A stretch of 64,000 nucleotides of DNA from Athripsodes cinereus (GCA_947579605.1 OX388318.1:4154001-4218000); one strand, 5' to 3'. Positions 26,588 to 37,674 are shown, counted from the first letter of the stretch. Notes: a model not told the origin generated them from the letters alone. Translations and numbers: made by a program.

Positions 26588-26742
26588 CAGCAGACCAGCC
26601 GCATGTAATAAACATGCAAGCTGCCCTCTCTGTGCAAACAAAAAAGTGAGACAGTCAGGATGAGTGGCATACCTCATCGCTGATTTTAAGATTTAAAATG
26701 TCTATGTTCGATCACCTGCCTTTTACAGGACACTCGAACACT
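26588..26742 (-). repeat. dispersed repeat copy with coding-like peptide
   Basis: The reverse complement aligns end to end with 50999-51156: CGAGTGTCCTGTAAAAGGCA, then ATCTTAAAATCAGCGATGAG, CCACTCATCCTGACTGTCTC and AGAGGGCAGCTTGCATGTTT. In the minus strand a shared frame reads MRYATHPDCL...RGQLACLLHAA, against MRLATHPECL...RGQFACFLRAA in the other copy. The element family is not known to me; SINE or a coding transposon fragment are both possible. Confidence 0.65.
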
Positions 26743-27245
26743 CATGAAAAAGAGTGTGAAAAGTATTTTTTGTCGGATGGTCCACGGCTTAAATATGATA
26801 TACAAATATTGTTTGTTTAGTTTATTAAGTCTATCCATAATATTTATTTTGAATCGTAAAAGTCATTATACACATACTTATGTGCATTATATTTGTTACT
26901 CGTTATTTAGATGTACCTGCGACGATGTTATATGTATAGAATGCAGAGGGTTAATCTTGACAAAATCTAAATACGATGTTAATCTTGTCTTTCTTAATCC
27001 TAAAAATCGCGAAGTGACTGTAGTCTAAAATACGTGCAAACCAATCTCGCGGTAGCGCGGTATTTTTTTTATAGCCCCTTTGCGCATCGTAGGACCAAAG
27101 CAAGATTAAAATCATTTTAAGGTTGTGTCGAGAGTTACTCTGCAGTTATGTAAACAAATCCATTTCTCAAAACGTATTGATATTCTCGTCTTAGAAGTTT
27201 ACTTTAAGAATTATGTTGATAATTTAAAATGTGTGTGAGGCAAGA

Positions 27246-27472
27246 TCAAAGGACTTGACAAGGCACAGAAGATGTCACATCGATAAGGTCTGCGCCTGCT
27301 GCCGCCAGCGTGTGGTTATCAAAGAGCTGTAATAATACGTCTCCGCCTACAGTTTCCAGTTGGGTGATAAATAACAATACTCCTCCCGCCCTCGCCTCGG
27401 AGCACCGGCATCGCACCACATAGATCTCATTTTGCATTCTGTTGTTGGGATCAAACGTCCTCCTTTGATATT
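27246..27472 (-). CDS. candidate terminal coding exon of an unidentified minus-strand gene
   Basis: On the minus strand a plausible acceptor (pyrimidine-rich TTTCTTCTATTTATGTAGACAG) precedes base 27472. One frame is then open through two split-codon bases and 74 codons to TGA at 27246-27248. The DNA is about 50 percent GC against ~30 percent around it. The peptide is soluble-protein-like, for example EIYVVRCRCSEARAGG, LLFITQLETVGGDVLLQLFD and AAAGADLIDVTSSVPCQVL. I do not recognise the family. No AATAAA lies within ~100 bases after the stop, and no upstream exon was found to the right. It may be the last exon of a gene, a processed fragment, or an exonised repeat. Confidence 0.35.
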
Positions 27473-28541
27473 CTGTCTACATAAATAGAAGAAATATTCA
27501 TTTACTCTTCTTATATATGTTTGATATACGTAATCTTAATTATATGATTATTTTTCTTTTTCTGCACTGCACTCCTTATTACATTGTCTTTTTTTAACCA
27601 TAATATGATAAAGGCAAGGATAACAGATATAACTTCACGTGAAGATATTAATTATTGGTCTCGTTTTTTAACAAGATATTTTTATACGTTTGTTTATAGG
27701 TTATATTGTTATACATTAAATCACTTATGACTACTGGCAGTGTTATGGCTGTCAATCTAATTTATTATTATTTGTAAAGTTATGTGAGATAATGAGAAGC
27801 CTCCCACACCTCGCATATACATAGCTGCTGCTGGTCTCTTCACTCTCTGTAACTAGGCAAATTGTGTTTAGATATTATATTTATTTATATATTTAATTAG
27901 GTACAACACAAATACATACTTTAATCAATATGATTGACTGTTGTTCACCTATTATCGGCGTGCTGTACCTACCTATTATATTTTATGTAAATAATTTCAT
28001 TAGTCTGTCACTTAATTATGTTAGAATCCACACGTGGGCTATGTTTATGTCCTATTGGATCTGACATGTCTTTGTTCAACGTTTCAATTAGATTCGTTTC
28101 ATCAAATGTTTTCATTTATTATATTGCGATATGACCTTCGAGTCTTCATGTGGTTGAGCAAAAAATAAAGGTTGTTACAAAGGCATCGTTGTAATTATTG
28201 CAATGCAGTTGTTTAAATATTAGCAATTATCGGAGCTGTTAAATGATGCATTGTGTCGCATGGGCGGTACATGGTCGCGACTATGTGTAGGTATAGGTAT
28301 GACAATTCAAGTTATTTAACATTGCTTTTGTCACCATTTGAAATGTGCATAGTCAATTTTATTCATATTCAATCAAAAATAGTTGTTCATATATTTACAA
28401 TATATCGTCGTCGACGAAAAAATATGTCGGAATTATAAATATGTATAACTATTTTCAGCTTATGTAAATAATGTTGTTACGTCTATAAAAAATAATCCTA
28501 TTATTTCGATTTAAGCTGGATTTTTGTATTTTTTTCTTCTT
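27473..28541. other. AT-rich non-coding stretch
   Basis: No gene or element is supported in this interval. Confidence 0.5.
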
Positions 28542-28641
28542 TCGAGTGGTTGACTGGAAGATGTTGCTCTGCAACAAGTCCGTATTGTAACAAGTTGTAT
28601 TATGTTCTGTCAATAAAGCTTTATTATTATTATTATTATTT
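28542..28641 (+). mobile_element. non-LTR retrotransposon 3' tail, copy 1 (stem-loop family)
   Basis: TCGAGTGGTTGACTGGAAGA is followed by a stem-loop (GTTGC-TCT-GCAAC), AAGTCCG, a spacer, then CAATAAAGC and a (TTA)n terminal repeat. The same order (GGTTGGCTGGAAGA, stem-loop, AAGCCCGCC, CAATAAAGC, ATTT repeats) appears at 37431-37556 and, more diverged, at 34611-34757. This is the layout of a LINE 3' UTR or of a SINE that borrows it. No coding part is present. Confidence 0.65.
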
Positions 28642-30371
28642 TATCACTAAAAACCTGTGAGATTAGAAATTCTAATGAACTATACAATCAGTATTTATTT
28701 ATTTGTTTCAATATAGTATTCCTATATTAGTTTATTTTCAAAGGTTAGGTGAATCATGTCTGAAACCATGAAGAGTTTATTTGATTAAAATTCACATATC
28801 TTATTATCTCAACGAGTGTTTCGCTTTGTTGCAATCGTTGCACCGCCCATGTTGTACAAAATGTTGCAATTAATCTAATAAGGAAATATGTAGGTACATA
28901 GACATCGAGTATGATGTATGACACCTTGTATAAGTGTATTTCACATTACATAATATCATAATTATAATATATGTATGTATATATCTTGGTCACATATCTA
29001 CATACACAATAAGTGATTCTTCCTATCATACTAGTGGAGGAATCCATGGAGTAATGTCATATTCAGAGCTGCGTGATCCGTATTGTTGTTAATATTGTTG
29101 CTTATAATAATATTTGGTATTTCATTGTTAATACATTCTGTGTATTGTATAAGTGTTCTGCTACGCGCATCCTCTTGCTTGTGGGTACTTACAAGTATGT
29201 GCTGTATCTTAGACTGCCGTTATTAATACTGTTTATCTTTTGTTGTTAGTCTAAGCAATATTTCAGTGCATTATTTATTGCAATGGTTTATAGCAAATAT
29301 TGTTTATGTTTAAACACTTTGGCGTTATTTACAAATGCAATATTGACGTGAAACATCAATTGTATTTTCGGACAATGTGTTTATCTTTCAATTTTTCTTT
29401 ATTGGAAAGATTTTCAGATAAGATTAATCATCACAACGTTTTCCAGCTATTTCGATTGCAGCTTTTTTCTTCCGACGATTTTTCGCGCGTTAATAGAAAT
29501 AGACAAACTTTTTTTTTTTACCTTTGATAATGATGCAACATGATTTTATCCACATTGTTGATATAATTACTGTCCCTGTTTTATATGTATATTTCTTGAA
29601 ATTTTTTTTTTAATATATATCTAAAATAATTTTGTTTAGGCATCCTTTCGATATTCATGTTTTTCAGATACATTACTTGACCTTTTATTAGCATTGCTAT
29701 ATCCTTATTGTTATATTATTTAAATGACACGTTGTCTCGTGTATTTTATTCGCGTTGTATTATTATCAATAATAAAAGTTGATAGCAATAAGCTTACGAT
29801 TTATAAACGTCTCAAGCTTAATATTAAAATGTTTGAAGCAATCAGCGCTTCGACGTGTGACGTCTAACAGACGGCTTATACACATTTCAATAAACATAAT
29901 ATTAGCATCATTTTCTTGTTACACTCTTGTCTACCCAACTACTGTCTCGAGACAGTTGTACCTACTTGTGTAAAAAACGTGTTTATTTCATTTAACAAAT
30001 TGAATCGACTGACATATTATTATAATATAAAAAGTGTTTTCATTTTTCCACCAAATCAATCAACCTCAATCGATACTTAATCAGGCAGGATGGAATATTG
30101 CTCCACATATTGAAGTTGTCTGGTTTGTGTTGGTTCTGGTTCAATTTGTATATTATTTGTCCAATGTTCCTATACAATATATTTATTATGGAGAGAAACA
30201 TACATAGGTCTATTCGCATGCTGAGCATCTTGTTACTCGTAACATAAATTTACATAATACGTATATTGTGGATTTATGTTACGAGTAGATACTATGATCA
30301 TAATATAAAGATAGTTTTTTTTGACGTTGGACGATGTTTACTAATTATATTTTTTTGTGTTTTGTTCACAG
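28642..30371. other. AT-rich DNA upstream of the first hnRNP K coding exon, ending in a splice acceptor
   Basis: The stretch ends with TTTTTTTGTGTTTTGTTCACAG, a good 3' splice site at 30370-30371. The first coding exon is therefore not the transcript's first exon, and at least the right part of this stretch is intron. A perfect 16-bp hairpin is at 30234-30287. The 5' non-coding exon and promoter were not found. Confidence 0.6.
30234..30287. repeat. perfect 16-bp inverted repeat (hairpin)
   Basis: TACTCGTAACATAAAT at 30234-30249 is the exact reverse complement of ATTTATGTTACGAGTA at 30272-30287, with a 22-base loop. It lies in the intron just before the first hnRNP K coding exon. Confidence 0.8.
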
Positions 30372-30520
30372 GACTTAACGTCCAATAAGTTACAAGAATT
30401 GAAGGTATAACTGAAGAAACCATGAAGCGCGACGCGTATGACAACAATGGCGGTGGAGGAGGACCACAGAAACGCTATCGTCGTGGAGACACTGATGTGC
30501 GTTTATTAATACCAAGCAAG
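30372..30520 (+). CDS. HnRNP-K: hnRNP K (bancal orthologue), first coding exon with start codon
   Basis: The protein is a nuclear and cytoplasmic KH-domain protein that binds C-rich RNA and single-stranded DNA and acts in splicing, transcription and translation. The exon starts after CACAG at 30371. The coding part is 30422-30520, 33 residues, ending in phase 0 at a GTATGT donor. The ATG has an AAACC context, and an in-frame TAA at 30386-30388 in the same exon rules out an upstream in-frame start here. The N-terminus has a Gly run (residues 10-14) and a basic patch QKRYRRG (16-22) that may be part of a nuclear localisation signal. Residues 26-33 (VRLLIPSK) open KH1. The next four exons continue the frame exactly. 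The gene's last part is not in the window, so full length cannot be compared. Confidence 0.93.
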
Positions 30521-32728
30521 GTATGTATCTGGATCTACCCAATTATATAAATTTCTTTTCACAAACGGTCCTGTATTTTTAAAATAATTATTGTAATATT
30601 CACTGATGTAGTTACATGAGATGAAATGTTTGTTTTCCGCATGAGTTAATATTTACTTTTGATTATAAAATTATTTTTTCACTAGCTATGTGCATATGTG
30701 GTAGATGACCACTCATACATTGTTGTGAAACTAGCGCAATTTTCCATTGCATATTGCATGCCGTTGTAATATACCGATGTTATGTACAACTTCTAATAAT
30801 TATGCTAAAATGTAGATAAAGATTACGTGTTTACTGTCTCAGATACACTTATTGTGAAATATTTATCCTAAATAAGCTGAAAAGACTGGCGGAGAATAGA
30901 GACGAATGGAGAAGAAAAACCAAACTCGTTGCAGACCAATCCAATGGATTGTAACTCATTATATATATACTTGCTTAATAACAACACTATTTCCATGAAC
31001 AGTAATTTATATATTGTATTATACAATAAGATGTTGGTTAGGATATTAGTATCTGCTATTATAATATTGTTTCTTCTTACTATGACTGAATGATGTTTCT
31101 TGTTTAAGAGAAGTAATCCAAACTCAAAAGCGTGTACCTAAATACCTAATGTAGCAGTGCATAAAGTGAAATTAATTACTTCTACTTATCTCCGTTGCAT
31201 TGATCCACTGGATCTAAATGAGATAGAACAATGACAGTACTTCAAAGAAGAACATATTATCATGAATAATATTGTAATTTACCAGTAAATAAAACCAATT
31301 AATAATAACCCTTACATCATTATCATAACTATCACATATTAATAAGACTTGCCAGAATAGAAACAAAAGTAATGCGAATCTCTAGACCCATTAGTCAATT
31401 TGACGTATATCTTTTTTTGAGAAATCGGTGGGTATAATATTATAATGTAGTGCAGTCTGGCCGTGTACTGCCGTTTATATTATATATACCCGCCCTACAC
31501 GCCTTATCCGTAATCATGTTAAACTAATTAATTTACCAAAATAGACCGGAATATGGTGATTGACGTGCGGACTAGATTAAGACATTATCTATACAATATC
31601 AAGACTGCTGATACTGTGATAATTTATTACCCTCTCTATATTTAATATAAAAGATACATACTGTGTGTACATCTTGTACTTGTATCGATACTCCACATCA
31701 CTTTGCTGTATAATATAATATTATTGTATTACCGAGAAGAAGAGAAGAGAGGGGTGGGCCATTTGACAGCCACCGAGGGAAACGTTCTTGTCATTGGGAT
31801 ATTTTTACTCATTCCGCTTTCTCGTCGGATGAAGTAAATTGAGAGTTTTTTAAGAGACTTTTATTAGATTATTATTTGGCATTTTATCAAAGTCTAGATT
31901 CAATATTCACAGCATTATTACAATATATCGGCGATTTGGCCATGTGCTTTATTTCCCTCAATAAAGACATTTTATGAAGTATGACGGTACGTTATTGAGT
32001 TTTGATTAGATTCATAATGTTTAAATTTATGATATGATGTTCTACATGGTTCTTTACGTTTTACGTAATAATTTGAAGGTATCCAAGTTTAAGAATTATT
32101 CCTTATTTATTTAATGGAAAATTCATTGTGATGCATGCCACGTTTTCCGAGAACTTATCAGTCGACATAATTTTTATCGCGTGTTTTTAATGTCTGAGAA
32201 ATAGTGATTTTCTTGAAGACTAGTTGTATTGTTTTCATTATTTTAATCTGTAATATAAAATGCAGCAAGCAATAATATGAAATGTCCAACTGTGTGGACT
32301 TAGCGTGTTTGCGGTGAACACAATCGATTCGGTTGGCGCTGCCTCGTCGGCGCCTTTGAATCCTATCCACTCGCTGGCTGAAAGGTCAATAGTTATCGTA
32401 TGTGCCTTAAACTGAATTATTAAATTGGATGTACGAGGGTGCCAATTCAACTCTAACCAAGGGCCAAGTATTAAATATTTACAAATGGTTTCTAGTATTA
32501 CCTACAACGGTTTGTTTCCCTAGTATGTTTTACAATATATGTATTTTTTTACAATATTGTTCCAAGTCACGATGGATTTCTTTTCCGCCTCAGAACCATC
32601 CATCTTTTGAATACGTTTATGTCGTATGATTACTCATTTTTATTTCACAACTAAATAATTCTTGTTGTTTTTATGGTTATTTATATTATTTTTTAACACG
32701 CTTTGTTTTTTTTATTGTTTGTCCACAG
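30521..32728 (+). other. hnRNP K intron between coding exons 1 and 2
   Basis: GTATGT...CCACAG borders, phase 0, 2.2 kb. It contains the short LINE tail at 30877-30965 and a GC-richer patch at about 32310-32390 with overlapping frames on the minus strand that I cannot identify. Confidence 0.85.
30877..30965 (+). mobile_element. 5'-truncated non-LTR retrotransposon 3' end (same family as 20813-21200)
   Basis: The bases encode LKRLAENR...WRRKTKLVADQSNGL followed by TAA, then CTCATTATATATATA. They match the end of the longer copy at 20813-21200 and the reverse copy at 42178-42297. Only about 90 bases are present, the usual outcome of incomplete target-primed reverse transcription. It lies inside the first hnRNP K coding intron, in the sense direction. 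Confidence 0.8.
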
Positions 32729-32785
32729 GTCGCCGGGTCCATAATCGGCAAGGGCGGCTCGAAGATCACCAGCTTGCGCAATACG
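32729..32785 (+). CDS. HnRNP-K: hnRNP K coding exon 2 (KH1 GXXG loop)
   Basis: A 57-base exon in phase 0 on both sides, bounded by CCACAG and GTTAGT. It encodes residues 34-52, VAGSIIGKGGSKITSLRNT. GKGG at residues 40-43 is the KH1 nucleic-acid-binding loop, and VAGSIIGKGG is near-invariant in insect hnRNP K. The two Ile before the loop and the hydrophobic helix after it fit the type I KH fold. The short exon is about 60 percent GC, in sharp contrast to its introns, which helped define it. Confidence 0.93.
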
Positions 32786-34110
32786 GTTAGTAAACATTAC
32801 CTTACTTGAAGAGAATGTGGTTTGGATCCAAGTGATATGCGGTAACAGTCTTGTACACAAAACTAAAAACCTATAATACTACATAATGTTTTATATGAAT
32901 AATGTATCTGGCAGCCATGTGCTAGTTCAGTACCTTTGTAGATGTGATACATATTCCCAATTAAAGCAGCATATACATAATAACGTCGAGCCTTGGAATC
33001 ACCCTGAAGCTCCTCACTAACGTCTGTGTATGTGTGTAGTGTGAGTGTGAATATGCGTGATTTAATCTGCAATCCATCCATGATTCGTCCAGACTGCACT
33101 ACGATATTGTATAATCCATATTGTTATTAGCATTATTACATAATAATATTACATAGCATAATTTGTCTTGCAGTTCTATTAACGTCCTCTCACATTTTCT
33201 TTACCTCTGTATATTTCTTACTTCATTAACTCGCTAGTGATAACGTATCATTACTCCGCCTCACCTAGCGGTGTTGGAAGCTCCGCAACATCTTGTATCA
33301 ACCATAACTTAGGTATATGCATACCTCTGACTTGTACCAGTTGACATGTGTTGGTGTCACCCAAGTTTCATGTAATGTGATGATGCTTTGATATTAATAT
33401 TTTCCAGCAGGATTATCCATATTACCATTACCACTGTCCATGAACATTGCACACCTACATTAATAATGGGGTGCCCATCTAATTCTTGAATAGCTTTCTC
33501 TTTAGTATGTTTCAGTGTCATAATCTGTAGGTAAGCCCATACCCTCCAGGTAAATATAATTATCTCCAAACATCTTTTTAATTATGTTTGCATTAAATTA
33601 TTGTCTCACATTATCATTTCATCTATGAACCTTGTGTTTAGCAGATAGCGTAGTCAATTGTCATTAAATTCTGGGTTTATATATATTCACACAGGTATTT
33701 TTCACTCACAATCAAATTACATAGCTACATATCCCTGAGATTGTGTATCAATCTATGTAGCCGTGACCCAAATATCCACACCAAACTTGTACGGTGTTGT
33801 TGCACTTAGATAAAGAAGCACCGATATATAATTGGCACAGAAGCGGAACCCCTCACCCCTGCGGAGGCGATCGATTCCATATTCAGTGTCAGGATGAGGT
33901 GTCAGGTGTCATCGTATGATGAGACGAAGACATCCTCACGGTATGTTGAGTTGAGGGGATGTATAGTAAGTTAGTTTAGATAGTGTGTAGGTTTAATAGT
34001 TGTCTGTGTGAGATGAAGCTTAACCTGTGTTGTGTGTTGCCGCCGCCGCCCGCCGCTGCCGCCCCCTGCCCGCTGCCGCCGCCCCACCATGCCACACCAA
34101 TGCAATGCAG
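32786..34110 (+). other. hnRNP K intron between coding exons 2 and 3, ending in a GC-rich CCG tract
   Basis: GTTAGT...ATGCAG borders, 1.3 kb. The last ~70 bases (34038-34090) are about 80 percent GC, made of GCCGCC/GCTGCC words and strongly pyrimidine-rich, which is exceptional for this window. The tract takes the place of the usual T-rich polypyrimidine stretch. Confidence 0.85.
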
Positions 34111-34154
34111 TACAATGCCTCTATTACAGTCCCAGATTGCCCTGGCCCCGAACG
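34111..34154 (+). CDS. HnRNP-K: hnRNP K coding exon 3 (KH1 centre)
   Basis: A 44-base exon after AATGCAG and before GTAAAT. It encodes residues 53-66, YNASITVPDCPGPE, plus the first two bases of Arg67, which is completed in the next exon. YNASxTVPDCxGPER is the diagnostic central strand of hnRNP K KH1. The nearer alternative acceptor at ATTACAG (34129) would break this motif, so the acceptor at 34110 is chosen. The frame would also stay open upstream through the CCG tract, so a longer alternative exon cannot be excluded, but it would insert a low-complexity Ala/Pro/Arg stretch into the KH domain. Confidence 0.92.
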
Positions 34155-35722
34155 GTAAATACCCCTCTCAATCTCTCTCAATCTCAATATCTCACACACA
34201 ATATATCTATTTTAATATGATGTGTCATATGTATCTATTCTGTTAGTACCTACTACAATATTACATATTTACCTATTTTACCTACCATTTACATGTCTTG
34301 TCAATCTTATCAATTACTACATCTTGTATAAAATATTGATACATCGCAGCGTGTCACAACGTGCGTAATAATAATCCAGCTCCGCTCAGCCCCGCCTGGT
34401 CCATCAGAACAATAATAATAATAATACATACATACACACTTACTTACCAATGTACCTGCTTCGCCTTGCCGCCACTTACCACTCAATGATTTCCACTTGT
34501 GTTTCTTTGTATCCAGTGTTTGCAGATTACGATGGACGATCTTGGGCTTAATATTGTTATTATTTATCGCAATAATTAAGTTTTTTGTCCATAACAATAA
34601 TATTAATTAACCGGGTTAGTTGGAAGACATCGCATTTTAGCGATAAACTCGCCCTCTGTACATTGAATTGTATAAATGATATTTTCTATGTTAATTTGTA
34701 TTATTGTAAACAATGTACAGTGAAGAATAAAATAAATAAATTAATAATAATAATACACACATCATGTGTTACATTTGTCCGTTTGTTTGTTGGTGTAACA
34801 TGTTGTCACTGTTTCACGTGACGTGTCACTTCCATCACCCCACATCACCTCCACCACACGGCGGTCCGTACCCTTCTTTTTATATTATTCTCTCACTGTC
34901 TCAGGAATACTGTGTCAGGTCTGCTAATCCCACGGGGATTTACCATCTCCGCTTCCTCTTTACCATCCGAAATAGAATAAAAAGTTAAGATATTGATATT
35001 ACCTATGTGACCCGTCCTCTATAGTCTATATGATGACGATAAAGTTAACAGAATCCAACTACGAGTCACAAGTTGCCCTGACTATAATTTGAATCCTTTG
35101 ACCAGAAGCAATATTATGTTTTTGACATTACACCCCGTGTCTTTTATAACAATATTATTATTAATGCCGCTTTAACAATTTGGCACTTTTCTATTTGTTT
35201 TTTTAATCGATTAATAATTAATCTAATTTTTCAGCTTTTTAATTTGAGATGTTACTACTACTACTACTACAATTATGATGACAGATTAATAAAATGTTGT
35301 TTGTTTATTTATTTCAAAATATAAAATGAGTGTACTAATGTATTGTGAATTCCCATGTCTCTAAGTTGTTGTTAGGAATATATTATTGTTTGCTCTCCAT
35401 GATTCTTGAAAATTTTGGGAAAATCAAAATTAGATATTTTTTTAGTTCTCTCAGTTTTTGTAATTTATTTTTAATTAACTATTTGATTTACACTTTAATT
35501 GCCTAATTAATTTATTTTTATTTAGTTTTTCCATTAAGTTTAATGAATTCTTAACGTTAATACATTTATATACTTTAATTGTTTATAAATTATTGTGTGT
35601 GTATTGTGTCCATTTTAATTTTTTTTCATCCCATAATTGGCGCTTCTCAGTTTTGTGGTCCCCTTGCATGTGTCCCGGGGTTTTACTGTAATTGTATTTT
35701 CATGTTTTTGGAATGTTTCCAG
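34155..35722 (+). other. hnRNP K intron between coding exons 3 and 4
   Basis: GTAAAT...TTCCAG borders, phase 2, 1.6 kb. It contains retrotransposon tail copy 2 at 34611-34757 and otherwise AT-rich sequence. Confidence 0.85.
34611..34757 (+). mobile_element. non-LTR retrotransposon 3' tail, copy 2 (stem-loop family)
   Basis: CCGGGTTAGTTGGAAGACAT leads into the stem-loop ATCGC-ATTTTA-GCGAT, then AAACTCGCC, a T/A-rich spacer and AATAAAATAAATAAATTAAT with a (TAA)n end. Order and spacing match the copies at 28542 and 37431. It lies in sense orientation within an hnRNP K intron. Confidence 0.6.
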
Positions 35723-35795
35723 TATCCTGTCAATGTCATCCGACCTGGAAACCATCCTGAAGATCGTCAACGATGTCGTACCCAACATGGAAGAG
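35723..35795 (+). CDS. HnRNP-K: hnRNP K coding exon 4 (KH1 C-terminal helix)
   Basis: A 73-base exon bounded by TTTCCAG and GTAAGG. Its first base completes Arg67. Residues 68-91 read ILSMSSDLETILKIVNDVVP followed by NMEE, matching the third strand and C-terminal helix of KH1 (the vertebrate form is LTISADIETILEILKKIIPxxEE). The exon ends in phase 0. With exons 1-3 it completes KH1, residues about 26-91, split over four exons. Confidence 0.93.
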
Positions 35796-36822
35796 GTAAG
35801 GACGTGTTTATATATTAATTTATTTCTCATATTATTTATTCAATTACGCGCTAGTATTTTATTTAATTAAAATTAAACCGAAAACAATGATAATTAATTA
35901 TAATTGATGAATTGACAGAAAAAAACTAATTATTCCGAAATTAGATACTGCGAAAAAAAAGTACAGTAAATAGAAGATACAGAAAAATAGATTCTTTATA
36001 GCATTTTCTGCGAAACATACTATGAGTTTCAGCCATACACGACACATAGGTTGCATATAGCTCAGGAGTAATTTATTCTATTGGTTATAATCATTTCTCA
36101 CGGTTCCGTTATCATTATTGAAACTTCTCCGTAATAATTTTCAACTGATAATTAACTGCGAAATAAATTTTATGAATATTGAGCGTTTTTTGACAACACC
36201 ACAGTTTGGCGTGTCTTCTTTTAGTTGACAAAATTTAAATAGTGTTTGTTTACTATCAGTATCAACACGCTCTTTAGGGGTTAAAATTCCACCGACGGCG
36301 CCTCGTGCTCCTTTGATTGTTTCAAACATTATTATTTTTTAATTTTCGCTTTACCGTTTTCCCCACGGTAACAACACTGTCGACATCGACACACGTGACT
36401 TCTCAGAACGCGACCGTTCACCATCGTTCAATGGATTCGTGGAATCGTTGTATTTTTAATAGCACTCTGTATATATAGATAATTATTATAATATAGATAC
36501 ATACTGTATATACGTTGTCTCGCATGCAGACTTAGTGTGTTTATTTTTTTGTTTTTTTCGTTTTACTTACAGAATGTACCTAAACATGAATATTCCATAA
36601 TATGGCTTTTTGAAGAGCGAGCGTCAAGGGTTCATTATTGAAATTGTTTTCTTTCCTCTTTTCTACATTATTTATTTTCAATGGTCAATTTATATATTAT
36701 CTTTATTAATAATAATAATAATCTTTCTTTATTGAAATAATACTGTTCACAATCATATCACACACATGAAAAAATATTAAAATATGCACAAGTATCTGTC
36801 TACCTAATTGCTCTACTAGCAA

Positions 36823-37195
36823 TTTACTCAAAACATGTAAATATATCATGTAGGCATTTCGACCACAATAATTCTCACTACTTCTGTACGTAGATGCTAT
36901 TTAGATAAATTAAATATGTTTATTAGGTATTTCCGAGATTGGGCAGACAACAGTATGAATATAATATACTTGAGGGCTCTCACATTTTACTCAAAACATC
37001 TAAATATATCATGTAGGCATTTCGACCACAATAATTCTCACTACTTCTGTACGTAGATGCTATTTAGATAAATTAAATATGTTTATTAGGTATTTCCGAG
37101 ATTGGGCAGACAACAGTATGAATATAATATACTTGAGGGCTCTCACATTTTACTCAAAACATCTAAATATATCATGTAGGCATTTCGACCACAAT
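36823..37195 (+). repeat. 163-bp tandem repeat, units 1-2 and start of unit 3
   Basis: Units start at 36823, 36986 and 37149, exactly 163 bases apart. Markers such as GGCATTTCGACCACAATAAT, CACTACTTCTGTACGTAGAT and TTTCCGAGATTGGGCAGACA recur in each unit. Units 1 and 2 differ at only a few bases. Unit 3 breaks off at 37195 and resumes at 37557 after the inserted retrotransposon. Confidence 0.9.
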
Positions 37196-37556
37196 TTCAT
37201 TTTTTTAATTTTTTTTACTTTTTTAAACTTTCGCGTAATAATTACGCCGAGCAGATCCTCTCCTTTTCCCCTTTCCCTTTCCCTTCCTACTCTTGTTGTA
37301 TGTGTGCTTTTTATATTTTATCTTGTTTTTATTATATATTTCATTTGTAGTTTTTATTTTAGCATCTTGTTTTTATATACTCTTATCTATATGTTTTTTC
37401 TATCGTTTTATTTTTATTTTTTTTATTTTTTCGGGTTGGCTGGAAGAAATCGCATATGCGATAAGCCCGCCTTTTGGTAGTCTATTGGAACAAAAACATG
37501 TACACATTATAAATATTGATGCCAATAAAGCTTTATTTATTATTTATTATTTATTT
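37196..37556 (+). mobile_element. retrotransposon 3' end (stem-loop family copy 3) nested in the 163-bp array
   Basis: About 361 bases interrupt unit 3 of the tandem array. The insert starts in T- and C/T-rich sequence (CCTTTCCCTTTCCCTTCC), continues through TCGGGTTGGCTGGAAGAAAT, a perfect stem-loop ATCGCAT-ATGCGAT, AAGCCCGCC and CAATAAAGC, and ends in ATTT repeats. It is the longest of the three copies of this tail. Reading frames within it are U-rich artefacts. Because it splits one unit, it arrived after the array expanded. Confidence 0.75.
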
Positions 37557-37674
37557 AATTCTCACTACTTCTGTACGTAGATGTTATTTAGATAAATTAA
37601 ATATGTTTATTAGGTATTTCCGAGATTGGGCAGACAACAGTATGAATATAATATACTTGAGGGCTCTCACATTT
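37557..37674 (+). repeat. 163-bp tandem repeat, remainder of unit 3
   Basis: AATTCTCACTACTTCTGTAC onward continues unit 3 precisely where 37195 stopped. It ends at CTCACATTTT where the next unit would begin, giving 3.0 units in total (about 491 bases without the insert). Confidence 0.9.

Noticed and set aside
33983..34246. Pro/Ala-rich frames around 34000-34240
   Set aside because: They read the CCG tract and hnRNP K exon 3 in the wrong frames. The correct frame gives YNASITVPDC.
35579..35870. Frames of 71-79 residues on both strands around exon 4
   Set aside because: They overlap the 73-base hnRNP K exon, and their ends are intron sequence. The one in the right frame only contains the exon.
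37079..37580. Overlapping 95-133-residue frames rich in Phe/Tyr/Ile
   Set aside because: They run across the 163-bp tandem repeat and the T-rich body of the nested retrotransposon. The composition follows the T-rich DNA, not protein selection.
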